DNA of 64,000 nt from positions 27,753,529-27,817,528 of the forward strand of contig CM040101.1 of assembly GCA_022496805.1 (NCBI GenBank). The letters run 5' to 3'. This DNA is from Pohlia nutans (Eukaryota > Streptophyta > Bryopsida > Bryales > Mniaceae). The notes beneath the pieces were generated by a model, which saw nothing but the letters and a program-made list of their open reading frames with translations, searched no databases and was not told where the DNA came from. The translations under genes and the position numbers were made by a program. This document shows positions 1-10,129 of this stretch, one piece after another. Numbering within the stretch: the stretch's first letter is position 1; each line of letters starts with the position of its first letter.

Positions 1-784
1 CTTTTAAACCAAAGATGAACATGTTTGAAATAAAATGTAAATGAGGACCCCTTCAAAAACCCACTTCATATATAATTGGACGTAATATTGTGTAAAGATA
101 ACAAACCCACGATGAGACGATGGTAGCAACTTGGAAGAACGCATGAATAATTTACTAACTTTAACTTAGTTGCATTTTGTAACTTATGTGTCCACTTTGT
201 CATGTTGTTAGAGGGTGACATACTCACATAGTCACAGTGAGAGTAGAGGAGGGGGTGTCAGAGTTTACAACTTTTATCCCATAAGAGGAAGCATTTTGGA
301 AACGAGATCCAAATCTCACAGCTAGAGCTACTACTTTTGCATTCAATTTTTGGTTTCAAAAATTCTTTGGGTTTGATTTAGAAAATAGAATTGAAATCTT
401 GCATGAAGCTCTTGAATCCTAGCTATCACCCCTTAGTGTCCTATTGGTTGTCCTCTGTTTCTCCAAGGAGAAGAAACATCCAACAATGATTCATGACATG
501 GATTCATTTGGCATGTATAAGAAGAGTCTCGGAGCACTTACTAATTTATAGCTTATATCTTAAAGAAATTTATCCATCTCCTCATTTGAAAATTTGCAAA
601 AAATCATTGTAAAATACAATTTGAATTGTAGATTATCTTTGAGCAGTCACATAACTAGTTTTTATATTCAATATTTTTAATGAAAATGAAAATTCAAAAT
701 TTCTTATGAATTTGATTACAAATATATTATTGACAAATTTTGAGTGCAATTTGTTGAAATAGGTTTGAGATGTGACATTCTTAT
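1..784. other. AT-rich intergenic DNA
   Basis: Low-complexity AT-rich sequence. I see no exon with splice context, no RNA gene and no clear repeat here. Confidence 0.5.
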
Positions 785-1339
785 CCCCTAAAGGACCGTG
801 GGTTTTCTTGTTTTTGAGCAACTTTTTCGCCTCTTTCTATTGATTTTCTTGTGAATTCTTTTAGCTCTTCATAGCTAATACCCATTTGAACATTAAAAAA
901 TTAAAGAATTTTTTGACCAATTTAAGAATTTTTCCCATGTCTTTGAAAGATGGTCAAAAAAGGTCAGAAAAGATTGTCATTTCATCTTTTCACTTCAAAC
1001 GCTATAAATTTGCAATGTGTACGGTCAAATTCTATATAAGTTTTTGATGCATTCTTGTGGCTAAAGCAAGATCCTACAATTAGAGATGCAGAAAAATCAT
1101 TTCTAATGTTTATTTTAAGCCCTACCAGCACTGCACATTCTCCCAAAAACAACCTCTTTCTGTCCATAACTTCCAAGTGTTTATAAAATTGGAATCAAAA
1201 GAATAATTGGATCCTCATTTTTGTATCAACATACCAAATTCACATAATGCTTTTCAATAAACCGGGATAAAAATTGACACCGTGGGAACCTACCCAAACA
1301 TTGAAAATGTCCCATTTATGACACTTGGCCCTTTAGAGA
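785..1339. mobile_element. TTAA-flanked MITE, family C, copy 1
   Basis: The left terminus reads CCCCTAAAGGACC after TTAT. The right terminus reads GGCCCTTTAGAGA before TTAA, so one target copy is mutated. The interior shares long stretches with the element at 14268-14687, including the block GACCGTGGGTTTT next to the left end and a CTCTTTCTATT motif. It has no coding capacity and looks like an old non-autonomous DNA element. Confidence 0.65.
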
Positions 1340-1904
1340 TTAACATATAATTTTTTGAAAATTTTATGTTGCTTAAATCTATGAACTCTTTTTTACAATG
1401 AAACTTCTTAACTAAATTATCTGAAACTTTTGATGAGATATAAATGCAACTTATCAATTACAAGCAATTTTTGAAGCAAATTTTCAAAACAATTCTTTTT
1501 TGATTGATCAACAATTAACTATAGAACTTTAAGAAAGCACTAAACAATGGATGATAAACAAGTTTCTTCATGTTGAAAAGGTGAATCACTTCTATATATC
1601 ATGCCGTTTTAGCAAGGTGGCAACACAATTGATTATTAATAAGGTATTAAGGTGTCCAAAACATACATGCTAAGATGCCTTTGATAACATTAAATTTCTC
1701 GCTGAATGTTTATAAAAAAAAATATCTTTTCTTCAATCCAAACAATGAATTGCAATAAAAATGATGTTGTCAAGTGGTAAGAGGGGGAGATGATAATTTG
1801 AAATATTATGTTCTCTAAAAAGAGAATCTATACATTAAAGAAGGTTTTTTGTTTTGTTTTGTTTTGTGACGTTGAGATCTCCCCAACCGTGTGCTTTCTG
1901 ATCG
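1340..1904. other. AT-rich intergenic DNA
   Basis: No gene or clear repeat is seen, apart from a short TTTTG run near 1848-1868. Confidence 0.4.
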
Positions 1905-2195
1905 CATTTTTGGTACCATTGGAAAGCTCTCAGCATGAAAGGGTGCACAAAGTTTGCTTCATTGCATTTGGACCTACGGTGTGAAAGCTATGGATTTTTG
2001 AGTGCTTTTCGTCAACATAAATGGAATCAAATTATGAATAATAGAATATGGGAGTTTGCGATGTCATTCTTGGCATCGTCGGAAAGCTCTCAACAAGTAG
2101 AGATGCACCAAAGTTGTTTCGTAGCTTTAAGACCTATGGTGTAAAAGTTATGGATTTTTAATTGAATTTTGTCACCATAAATTGAATCAAATTAT
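1905..2195. repeat. Two-copy tandem repeat, about 160 bp period
   Basis: The motif GGAAAGCTCTCA begins at 1921 and again at 2081. The downstream sequence in both units carries the same succession of blocks (a GGTGTGAAAGCTATGG-like block, then a GTCA-CATAAAT-GAATCAAATTATG-like block). The second unit is slightly degenerate. The function is unknown. Confidence 0.7.
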
Positions 2196-3074
2196 GGATA
2201 AATTATTCTAAAAAGAAAAAGCACAGGGAGCACGAGAACACACGGGTATATAGGGACATGGGAAACACGGGGAGCACAAGGGACATGTGGAACATCTGGA
2301 CCAACGGCACATGGCCACACTAGTTTTAATTTATGTTGCTTCTTTCAAAAATTGACCCTCTTAAAAACCGGCACTACATGGTGGCCTTACACACTATGGG
2401 AAATTATCAACTTGACATGATAAATGAAACAAATTCTACAATTTATTTCAAGATGAATGCATTCAAACTCAAAATTACGCCAATTCTTACCATAGATTTC
2501 TATAAGAAACCATATCTCTAAAAAATATTTGTGACAAGAATAACTCCTAAAGGACCAAGGGGGGCTTTTAGCTTAGCTCTTGTTTTCTTGACTAGCTCTT
2601 ATAACAAGCTCAATTCCTCATTGGTGTGGATTAATTTTAACAATCGGCACCGTTGAAATTAAAGAAGACTTACATAGCTTTTGTATGTGAAAAAAGGATC
2701 AACAAAATCGCACAATTTTTGAGAAAATGCCACCGTTGAGAAGATTGATGAAACTTGTTTGAGGTATTTTGTACATATGCTGAAATCGGATTGATCAAAA
2801 GTGCTCCAAAAATTCTGAAATTTCTACCATGCATAATGATCATCATTTTGAACATGTCAACACCCATTTCATTAAAAGTGCACAATAGCATGTGCACTTT
2901 TAATTTTGGTCAAAATTTGCTTTTGGTTAATTGGAATACCTAAAAATACTAGTGAACATGATTCGCAAGTTTTTTTATAAGTTTTTTTATTTTATTTTTA
3001 CATTGAATTGATGCTACCATTTCCAATACGACAAATACTTATTCCAAATGAATTAATTCATAAAATAAAATAAA

Positions 3075-3665
3075 AGGGTTAGGCATATGCCTAACTGTCA
3101 TCACTTGTAATTGTCAATTAAATTTTTGAGACGGACATAAATATGCATAACCTTTCATAACTTGCAACGTTACAAAATAATTACATCTCACTACTACATA
3201 AAATCTATCACCAAATAGTCTTTTAAGATTGTGATTCAGTATTTCTCAAACCTAAGCTAAATACATCTTTTCCAAATGGAATAAAAGATGATCTATTGAT
3301 AAACTCCTCAAACAGCATTTAACCCAGCTATAACTTCAACATGAGCTTGATCATCGAGACCTATTGCATTTGAAGTTGTTGAAGGGCCACCAAATATTTC
3401 ACCTGGTCCAATTGGTACGTTTTCCTCCCTTCTACATCAATATTTGGAACTTCTTCACGGGTATTCCAACCTTCTCCATCAAACCATAGATCAAAATCTG
3501 GGAAATACTTACATTCATGTGCATTGAAACCATCGCACTAATGTTTCAAGAAAGTAAACATAAAAGGGTTAGGCATACGCCTAAACCCCTATCACTGTTG
3601 AAAATTCCAAGTATTGGGGGTTAGGCATACGCCTAACCCTCATAATTGTATTGGGGGTTAGGCAT
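3075..3665. repeat. Left block of palindrome-cored repeats
   Basis: Copies of the core GGTTAGGCATAYGCCTAAC occur near 3078, 3567, 3619 and 3656. Each is followed by ATCACTT-like or ATTGGGGG-like spacers. They match the repeat of the long array at 5570-6384, on the far side of the captured gene fragments. The array ends where IMPL2 homology stops. Confidence 0.7.
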
Positions 3666-3726
3666 ACTTGCATACCTTTGAACTTATAATGAAACGAATG
3701 GTATCTTCTACACAGTGTGCACATTT

Positions 3727-4617
3727 CTTGGTGCCGTCGATAGGGTCCAACACCCAAACATAATCCGAACCTTCAACAGGAGTAGTCAATCCCCATTCCT
3801 CTCCATATCTGCACAAAACCTTTTGCTTAACCCCTAAGCACCTAAAACGCCCAATATGGACATCTGCATCACGGTGGCATTTGCTCATTTTACTGATTGC
3901 AATACATCATTTTAAAGCTCTTGTTCTATACTACAATATCAACAGTGTCGACAGTGTCGAACTGAAGTGATTTTCACACAAACAGATGATTTGCAGCAGG
4001 GTGTTCAATTTTTCTACACTGCAGAAAATACACAGTGGACGCATACAAAGATATTCCACTGGCACCATTGTGAATAGAATTGCAGGAGAGGAATTGCAAA
4101 CCTTGTGAGAGTTTCTTACATGGAATGTGATGGGCAAAGCTCACCCAATAACTCACGCATGGCCAGCTCCGCGCTCCGATCAGCAATTGTAACAGGGCCT
4201 GCATAGCCACTCAAATGCTCAAAACCCTAAACCCTAGACTCTTCTTCTTCTTCTTCAAAAGGAATGTCGAGTAAACTTACTCAAATCGGCCTTCTCAATG
4301 ATCTGAAACTTGGACCTGAAGTACTTCAAGGTGATTTCGCGTGCAGTATCTGCAAGCTTGTGCACGACCTCCACAAACTGGTCCATGGTCTCATCCGATA
4401 CGGGAACCTCGACTGCCATGCTTGCGCAAATGGGACGGTGCCTTCGGAAGCTCAGGTTTCGCGCAATTGAACCCTTTGAAAACGAAGCTGAAAACGTTGA
4501 CTTAAGACCGAAATTGCAAACCTTGACTACTGGCTTGATTCTCCATGTTTGTTTCGATTCCTGTCTTAGAGAAGACAAGGAGGAGTTCGAGAGAAAGGAG
4601 ATTTGGGAGACAGACAT
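3727..4617 (-). pseudogene. IMPL2: IMPL2/HISN7-type histidinol-phosphate phosphatase, 5' fragment
   Basis: IMPL2 is a plastid inositol-monophosphatase-fold enzyme that removes phosphate from histidinol phosphate in histidine synthesis. Exon 1 (4617-4281) encodes about 112 residues with a Ser/Arg-rich, probable plastid transit N-terminus and ends at a perfect GTAAGT donor. Exon 2 (4198-4145) encodes SPVTIADRSAELAMRELL. A later exon (3808-3727) encodes YGEEWGLTTP and then WVLDPIDGTK, which holds the metal-binding Glu and the DPIDGT signature of the family. The exon that should join RELL to YGEE is not recognisable. Homology stops right after GTK, where the family continues with SFITG, and palindromic repeats begin a few tens of bases further on. 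The last half of the enzyme is missing, so the fragment cannot make an active enzyme. The introns are retained, so it was copied at the DNA level. Confidence 0.8.
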
Positions 4618-5022
4618 TGTCACTCTAGTTGGGTCAAAGTGCTCGGCGTCGCATCTGAAATTGACAAAAAAAATTGATGTATGGTTATCGATATGCCTCC
4701 AAACATTTAGCAGACCTAACTAACTGACTCGCACTAAACTCCTATCGAGGGAATTGAAGAAAGCAACTAATAACACCCACAAATACCGAACTCGAAAAGT
4801 CTCGCTTGACCTGGTTAGCTCTGTCTAAACCCTAACCCTAATTTAGTAAGTGCACGAATCCGGTTTCTGGATACTTTTTGGAAACCATGCGCGTAACTCT
4901 TTCACATTAATTTTTCTTTCGCGGTTGACGGGACCTGTTCTTGTTGATTCGTATCGATTAGGATTCACGTTGCAAATCGAGTAAACCCACAGGAGCAGGA
5001 TTAAGAACTATTCGTACTCATC

Positions 5023-5578
5023 ATGGTGATCTTCTGAACCTCTGTTTCGTGTAGAGTTTGCTCAGGTGTGAGAATCAAAGTGTCGTTGGAACGGAATTCT
5101 CGATGTACGCCTGATTTTAGGGTTTGTGCTGCCTTTGTTTGCAGTCGGTCACATTGCATACGAACGTGGGGGAGATCAAGTGTGAGATTTTTTGCGACGA
5201 AGTTCCGAAAGCTGCTGAGGTACAGTTGCTCACTATCATCCCCTGTTTGTTTACACCCCTTTCACTTCCAAGTATCTTGGTTCCTTGATAACCCTTAAGA
5301 TATTGTTGCATCGATTTCTCATATTGATTGTAAACCATGTACGAGTATCACTGGCACTCAATACAGTTTATCAGCTCGTTTATTACGCAACCTCGTGATA
5401 ACAATTATGCATTCTTATGAGGAATATATTCTTGCATGTGCAGAACTTTCTTGCTCTGTGTGCGAGTGGATATTACGATGGCACGATCTTTCACAGGAAT
5501 ATTAAAGGGTTTATGATTCAAGGTGGAGATCCCACAGGCACTGGGCGAGGCGGCACCAGTATATGGGGGCATAATTAA
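5023..5578 (+). pseudogene. CYP18-1: PPIL3/CYP18-type cyclophilin, 5' fragment
   Basis: The parent family is a single-domain peptidyl-prolyl cis-trans isomerase associated with spliceosomes. A likely first exon ends in ATG|GT at 5023-5025. Exon 2 (5145-5219) encodes SVTLHTNVGEIKCEIFCDE and a further PKAAE. Exon 3 from 5444 encodes [19 protein letters not shown] and then [13 protein letters not shown], including the family's FHR and QGGD catalytic-site motifs. Homology ends at TSIWG near 5566-5568, where KKF would follow. Instead the frame runs GHN and stops at 5576-5578, as the repeat array begins. About one third of the protein is left. It lies head to head with the IMPL2 fragment, with about 405 bp between the two ATGs. 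Intron positions and splice sites are intact, which argues against retroposition. Confidence 0.82.
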
Positions 5579-6384
5579 TTAAAGTGATGGAAGGTTAGGC
5601 ATATGCCCACCTCCATCACTTAATATTTTACATAATAATTGAAAGTGATGGCGGGTTACTTTCAATTATTATGACTTGTAATTTTTAAAATTAATTAAAG
5701 TGATAGGGGTTAAACATACGCTTAACCCTCATTACTTAGTATTTTAACAAATGATTCAAGTAATATGGGTTAAACATATGCATAACCCCCATCACTTGAT
5801 ATTTTAACAAATAATTCAAGTGATAGGGGGTCAGGCGTATGCCTAACTCTCGCATATTTTATTTTTCTATATAATAGAAGTGTTGGTGGATTAGGCGTAT
5901 GCCTAACCCTCTGGCATTTTATTTTGTTGGAATTTTTAAGTGTTGGAAGATTAGGCTTATGCCTAACCCTTTAATTATTCTATTTTGTTGGAAATTATAA
6001 GTGTTGGGAATCACGCATGTGCCTTACCCTCAGACATTTTATTTTGTTGAAAATTGTAAGTGTTTGGGGGTTAGGCATATGCCTAACCCTCTGATATTTT
6101 ATTTTCCTATGACATCCAAGTATTTCAAGGTTAGCATATATATACCTCGGCTCCGATATTATGTTTTGCTATTATATGCAGTTTTTGGGGGATTAGGCAT
6201 ACGTCTAACCCCCTAAATCACTATAATAATTATTTTTAATTTTAGGTGTTGGAGTGTTGGACATATGCATAACCTATTAACCTCCCATTACTTGGTATTT
6301 CAAAAATTAGTTAAAGTGATAGAAGTTGGGCGTATGTTTCACCCCATCACTTAGTAGTTTACACAATAATTGCAAGTGATGGAC
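5570..6384. repeat. 60-bp minisatellite with palindromic core
   Basis: About 13 units recur at almost exactly 60 bp. Each has an AAGTGATGG or AAGTGTTGG start, a core resembling GGTTAGGCATATGCCTAACC (a near-perfect 20-bp palindrome) and an AT-rich tail such as TATTTTAACAAATAATTC. The core persists where the tails have diverged, and several units show paired changes that keep it palindromic. The same core lies to the left of the gene fragments. Such subterminal palindromic repeats recall the ends of CACTA- or Mutator-like elements. Confidence 0.85.
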
Positions 6385-6548
6385 CCTAGTAGAAATCTTG
6401 TTCAATGTGATAGGTCTTTTATAACTAAATATCCGTTCCAGTGACTTGTCTTTAGTGACTCAAAATCAATTTTGAATCACTACAGACAAGTCACAACAAA
6501 CATTTAGTCATTAATGAATGTCACATTAGACAAAATTTGTATTAGTGG
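6385..6548. mobile_element. 164-bp hairpin MITE-like palindrome
   Basis: The whole segment folds on itself. CCTAGTAGAAATCTTG pairs imperfectly with the inverse of the right end CCACTAATACAAATTTTG, and GTGACTTGTCT near 6441 pairs with AGACAAGTCAC near 6483. The CACTA-like tips suggest a small non-autonomous element. It follows the 60-bp array directly. Confidence 0.65.
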
Positions 6549-7243
6549 AGGGTTAGGCATATAGTATATACATGAAAACATATAAAATCTACAACACTCC
6601 AAAAGCATAAATCTAAACTCTAAAAAATCTAAAAACATAATTTGAAAAAACTTAAATAACTGCATGGAGGTCAAACTTTGCCAATGGTTTAATTCAAGAA
6701 TTACATTATTTTTCGGCATATATTTCCAGAGCATATTTATGCTTTTCTCATTCATACATTGTTCTACCAAAAAATTTACAATGTGCAATTTTAGAGGGGC
6801 ATGTGCACTTTTAACGAAATGGGTGTTAATGTAAAACAAAATTCACGTAATTTGGAGGTGTGAGGAGGAAGATATGAGGGTCTAAATTGACGCCCAAATA
6901 GCCTCCTTGCAGCTCAAAAAAATCATCAAAACTCGCACACTTCATGAAATTTCGATCAAGAAGTACCCACGGATTCAGCTCTCAAAAAGAACCAAGGTCT
7001 CTTTGTTGCTCACCTTACAATTCACAACCCAACAACTTGAATTTCCTCACTTTCTAGTTCCAGAAGCCGCGTGGTGGCCTCGTGGTCCTTTAGGGGATAA
7101 CAAATAAATAAAGTTACTAAAGTTGAAATAATTTCCTAGACTACAATATAATTTTGGAAATTTAAGGGATTAAAATCCATTTTCAATTGCCTACAAGACA
7201 TTATAAAAATTCAAAGTGCTTTAACAATGAGGACCATGTTTAA

Positions 7244-8239
7244 TCCCTAAACGACCACAACTATGTTTCTCTCCAAACACTCCAAAGCTGCCTAAAAGTA
7301 CCCATTCTCATAAAGAGGCAAATAGATTTTGATCTAAAACCTTTTTGACCCATTCAACCATAGGATATTTCAACCAACTTGAATTTATAAGCACCTACAA
7401 AATTAACAACCGTTCAGGGTTCCTCAATAGTAAGATTAAGGTAGCGGACCACATTCCCGACTGAATTTCAGTTGTGGCTAGTTGGGAGTGTGAACCAATT
7501 TTTTTATAAATTTTGAGTGCTCTGCAAGGCTGGTGCCAGAGCAACCCCAAAAAGAACAATTTTTTTTAGCATGTTTGTGATTTCCTACAATTTTTTAAAG
7601 CAAACCTTGTAGAGTGACCAGTCCTCGACCATAGAATACGTGGTATGTCTACAGGTTGGATTTCTAAATTTGCATACTGGGTAGTCTAAAACCGAGCACC
7701 TTTATCCTCTGTCAACAAATGAAGGTTTCCCAAAAAAAAGCGTGCCAGAGAATAAATTGGGCGCTTTTATAAATTTTATTGGCCACATTTCTGGACCCAG
7801 CCTCCAACCCTAGGGGTCGCCATTGGGACCCGGACGGGAATTGGGTCCGCTACCTTATAAGCTACAAAGTTGAATGTATTTTTTTTTGACCCGCTGCTCC
7901 AAGTTTGAAACTTTCTGGAAATGCCCAAAATGCAAATTTTAGTCTCAAATTTGGTAAAATGAATTTGGCAGTTGTGTATATGGGGGTGTTAGCTCATTGT
8001 GTACACAAATTTAGATGCATAGCTCATTGTATGAAAATTTTCAAGAACTGCCCGCAGTTAGGTTTCTCATTTTTGCATGATTGTCTATGTTGATCTATAC
8101 ATCACCTACGTATGCAAATTACCATCCCATCTTCGTTACAAAGAGTAGAATCACCACAAAAATCTCAAAAATTGAGGATCAAAGCTCATTCCACCCTGTG
8201 CTGACCGAACTTGGAAAATCAAACTTGGTTCTTTAGGGG
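7244..8239. mobile_element. TTAA-flanked element, about 1.0 kb
   Basis: TTAA at 7240-7243 is followed by TCCCTAAACGACCAC. The right end GGTTCTTTAGGGG is followed by TTAA at 8240-8243. The interior has no convincing coding sequence. The pairing of these two ends is inferred, and two separate decayed elements are possible. Confidence 0.5.
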
Positions 8240-9371
8240 TTAATTTGTATATGTAATTGTTCAATAGGTAATGAGTTTCATAAAGAATGCATCATTTTGA
8301 GCACGTCTCTATAACTTTTGGACCCTTAATCTAAAAAAGGGATGAAAATGTTGTGGCTTTTGAATCTTGTGAGTTGGAAAAAAGAATGAAAGTGTTGTGA
8401 CTTTTCAACCCGTGCCTTACTAAAATAAATGAATGAACCATGCTTGTGGCTTTTCCATGGGTGTCTTTAAAAGAATAAATGAACCATGGTTTTGACTTTT
8501 CCATTTGTGGCTTTTAAAGAAGAATGAAATATTATTGTGAAATTTGGATTTACACCATCAAAAGACATGTGTGACCATTGGACCTATACCTCATTTAAAA
8601 TGAACAATGATCGACCATATTTTAAAGGGACCATGACTTTTGTTCTTTTGGAATTGTACTCTAAAAAGAAAAGATGAGACAACTTAAACGACTGTCATGG
8701 ATAGGGGTTTAGTCTACTTAATAATAAGAAAGTGAATATAATAGAAATCATTTGGATAAGTCAACCATGGAATAGGTGAAAGGATGAAAACACTTGACAT
8801 TAATGATATCCTTTATGAAGGTCCCAATTAATATACATTTGGAATTTACATAAACATGGTTCACTAGTTAGCTAGACCAATTGAAGTTGTTTTATTTTAT
8901 TTTTAACATGTCATCTTTAATAGGTGGAAAAGGAGCTCTTTGCCCAAACTAATTTTTCCAAGGGTCACTCGATACTTTGTATTGTGAGTACCTTTTATTT
9001 TGTGTATCAATTTGTTTTTAGGTTGCCTTTTGGTTTAGAAATTCGATTGTGGATTGAAGAAGTTTGTGGCATTAGGATAAGTTCTTTATCTTCCAAAACA
9101 TTTACCATCAATTCATTGCAAATGCTAATAATTATATAGAACATAGAAAATAAAAAACATGTTTTTTCATTGAATTAAAATTTACTTAAATTTTTTTCAA
9201 CTACTAGGATAAAGAAAGAGCCAAAGAGGTAAAGCGCTAAAGAAAGTACTAAGGAAAGTACTAGAAAGCTTTAAAATATTCCATCCAAGCGATCCAAATA
9301 CTATGAAAATAAATTCTTGAAAACTTTTCAATACAATAGGGTCAATAGTATGTTGAAAGGATGGTATTGAA
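8240..9371. other. AT-rich intergenic DNA
   Basis: I see nothing beyond degenerate repeats of a short ATGAATGAACCATG / TGTGGCTTTT type near 8340-8530. No gene is supported. Confidence 0.4.
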
Positions 9372-9950
9372 CCCCTAACTGCCTTGGCGTCCATTTCTTG
9401 GACGATGTACAGATTTCATCCAAATTTTCTCATCCGTCATGCACTTTTCATAGTGTGAATTTTTTTACTATATATTTTATAGGAAGTTAGCATCATGCAT
9501 GTATAAACCGATTAGAAAGGGGATGATTTGTGAAAATTTTATGCCTCATTTCATGTTGCATTGATTCACCAAAAAATTCTAAATTTTAGATTAAAATAGT
9601 TCAAAAGTGCTCTTAAAAAAAGTCAACTCATAGAATTAAGCAACCAAAAAATCTCCAAAAATCACAACACTTCGAGTATTACATTTCTACTCATCATAAC
9701 AAACTTCATCTACAAATTGTCAATATCTTGTTTAAAATCGAATTACAAAATACTTTTGAACTTTAAGTTTCAAAATTTATACAAAATATTGGTGATAGCA
9801 ATCATAGATCTAACCGCATAGATAGAATCTAAAATTCACAATGTACAACTTTTATCCATACATCAAGTCCAAAATATCCCTCTTAGTTGCATTTTATAAT
9901 GCATCTTTGCAAAACTACCGAATTTGGAGAGGGTTGTGGGCATTTAGGGC
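9372..9950. mobile_element. TTAA-class MITE, family A, copy 1
   Basis: It begins CCCCTAACTGCC and ends GGGCATTTAGGGC. The flanking TTAA copies are each mutated by one base. Internal landmarks shared with 32594-33696, 38376-38933 and 43722-44288 include CATCCGTCATGCAC, CATGCATGTRT and the block AAGTGCTCTTAAAAAAAGTC at 9605. That last block is the uninterrupted form of the site that carries a nested element in copy 2. Confidence 0.75.
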
Positions 9951-10129
9951 TTCAGACATTTCCAACAATTGTGAAAAAACAAGTGCGTTGTTGATTCAAT
10001 TCAAACAACCCTACTTGTTTTCAAATCCCATGGCTTTAGACTAATTGTTGAAAATAGTTTGTAATGTTTTCAAACAAAAATACTCCAAAATACAATATTT
10101 CTTGTATTTTGAGTATTTTTGTAAAATTT

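Larger units (their letters stand above)
2544..7096. mobile_element. Composite TIR transposon carrying two plant gene fragments
   Basis: The left end reads CTCCTAAAGGACCAAG after ATAA. The right end is the inverse of CCCCTAAAGGACCACG and is followed by ATAA, so the flanks are identical 4-bp direct repeats. A subterminal block ACACCCATTTC(A/G)TTAAAAG occurs inverted near both ends (about 2860-2885 and 6797-6820). Inside are palindrome-cored repeats, the 5' part of an IMPL2 gene on the minus strand and the 5' part of a cyclophilin gene on the plus strand. No transposase is seen. Alternatively, a smaller TTAA-class MITE (outer parts near 2544-2950 and 6550-7096) was split by a later insertion that brought in the gene fragments. 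Confidence 0.55.

Noticed and set aside
5570..6384. Could the 60-bp array be a CRISPR array?
   Set aside because: The whole unit is repetitive. The conserved part is a palindrome and the spacers are related to each other rather than unique. The context is a plant transposon with no cas genes.
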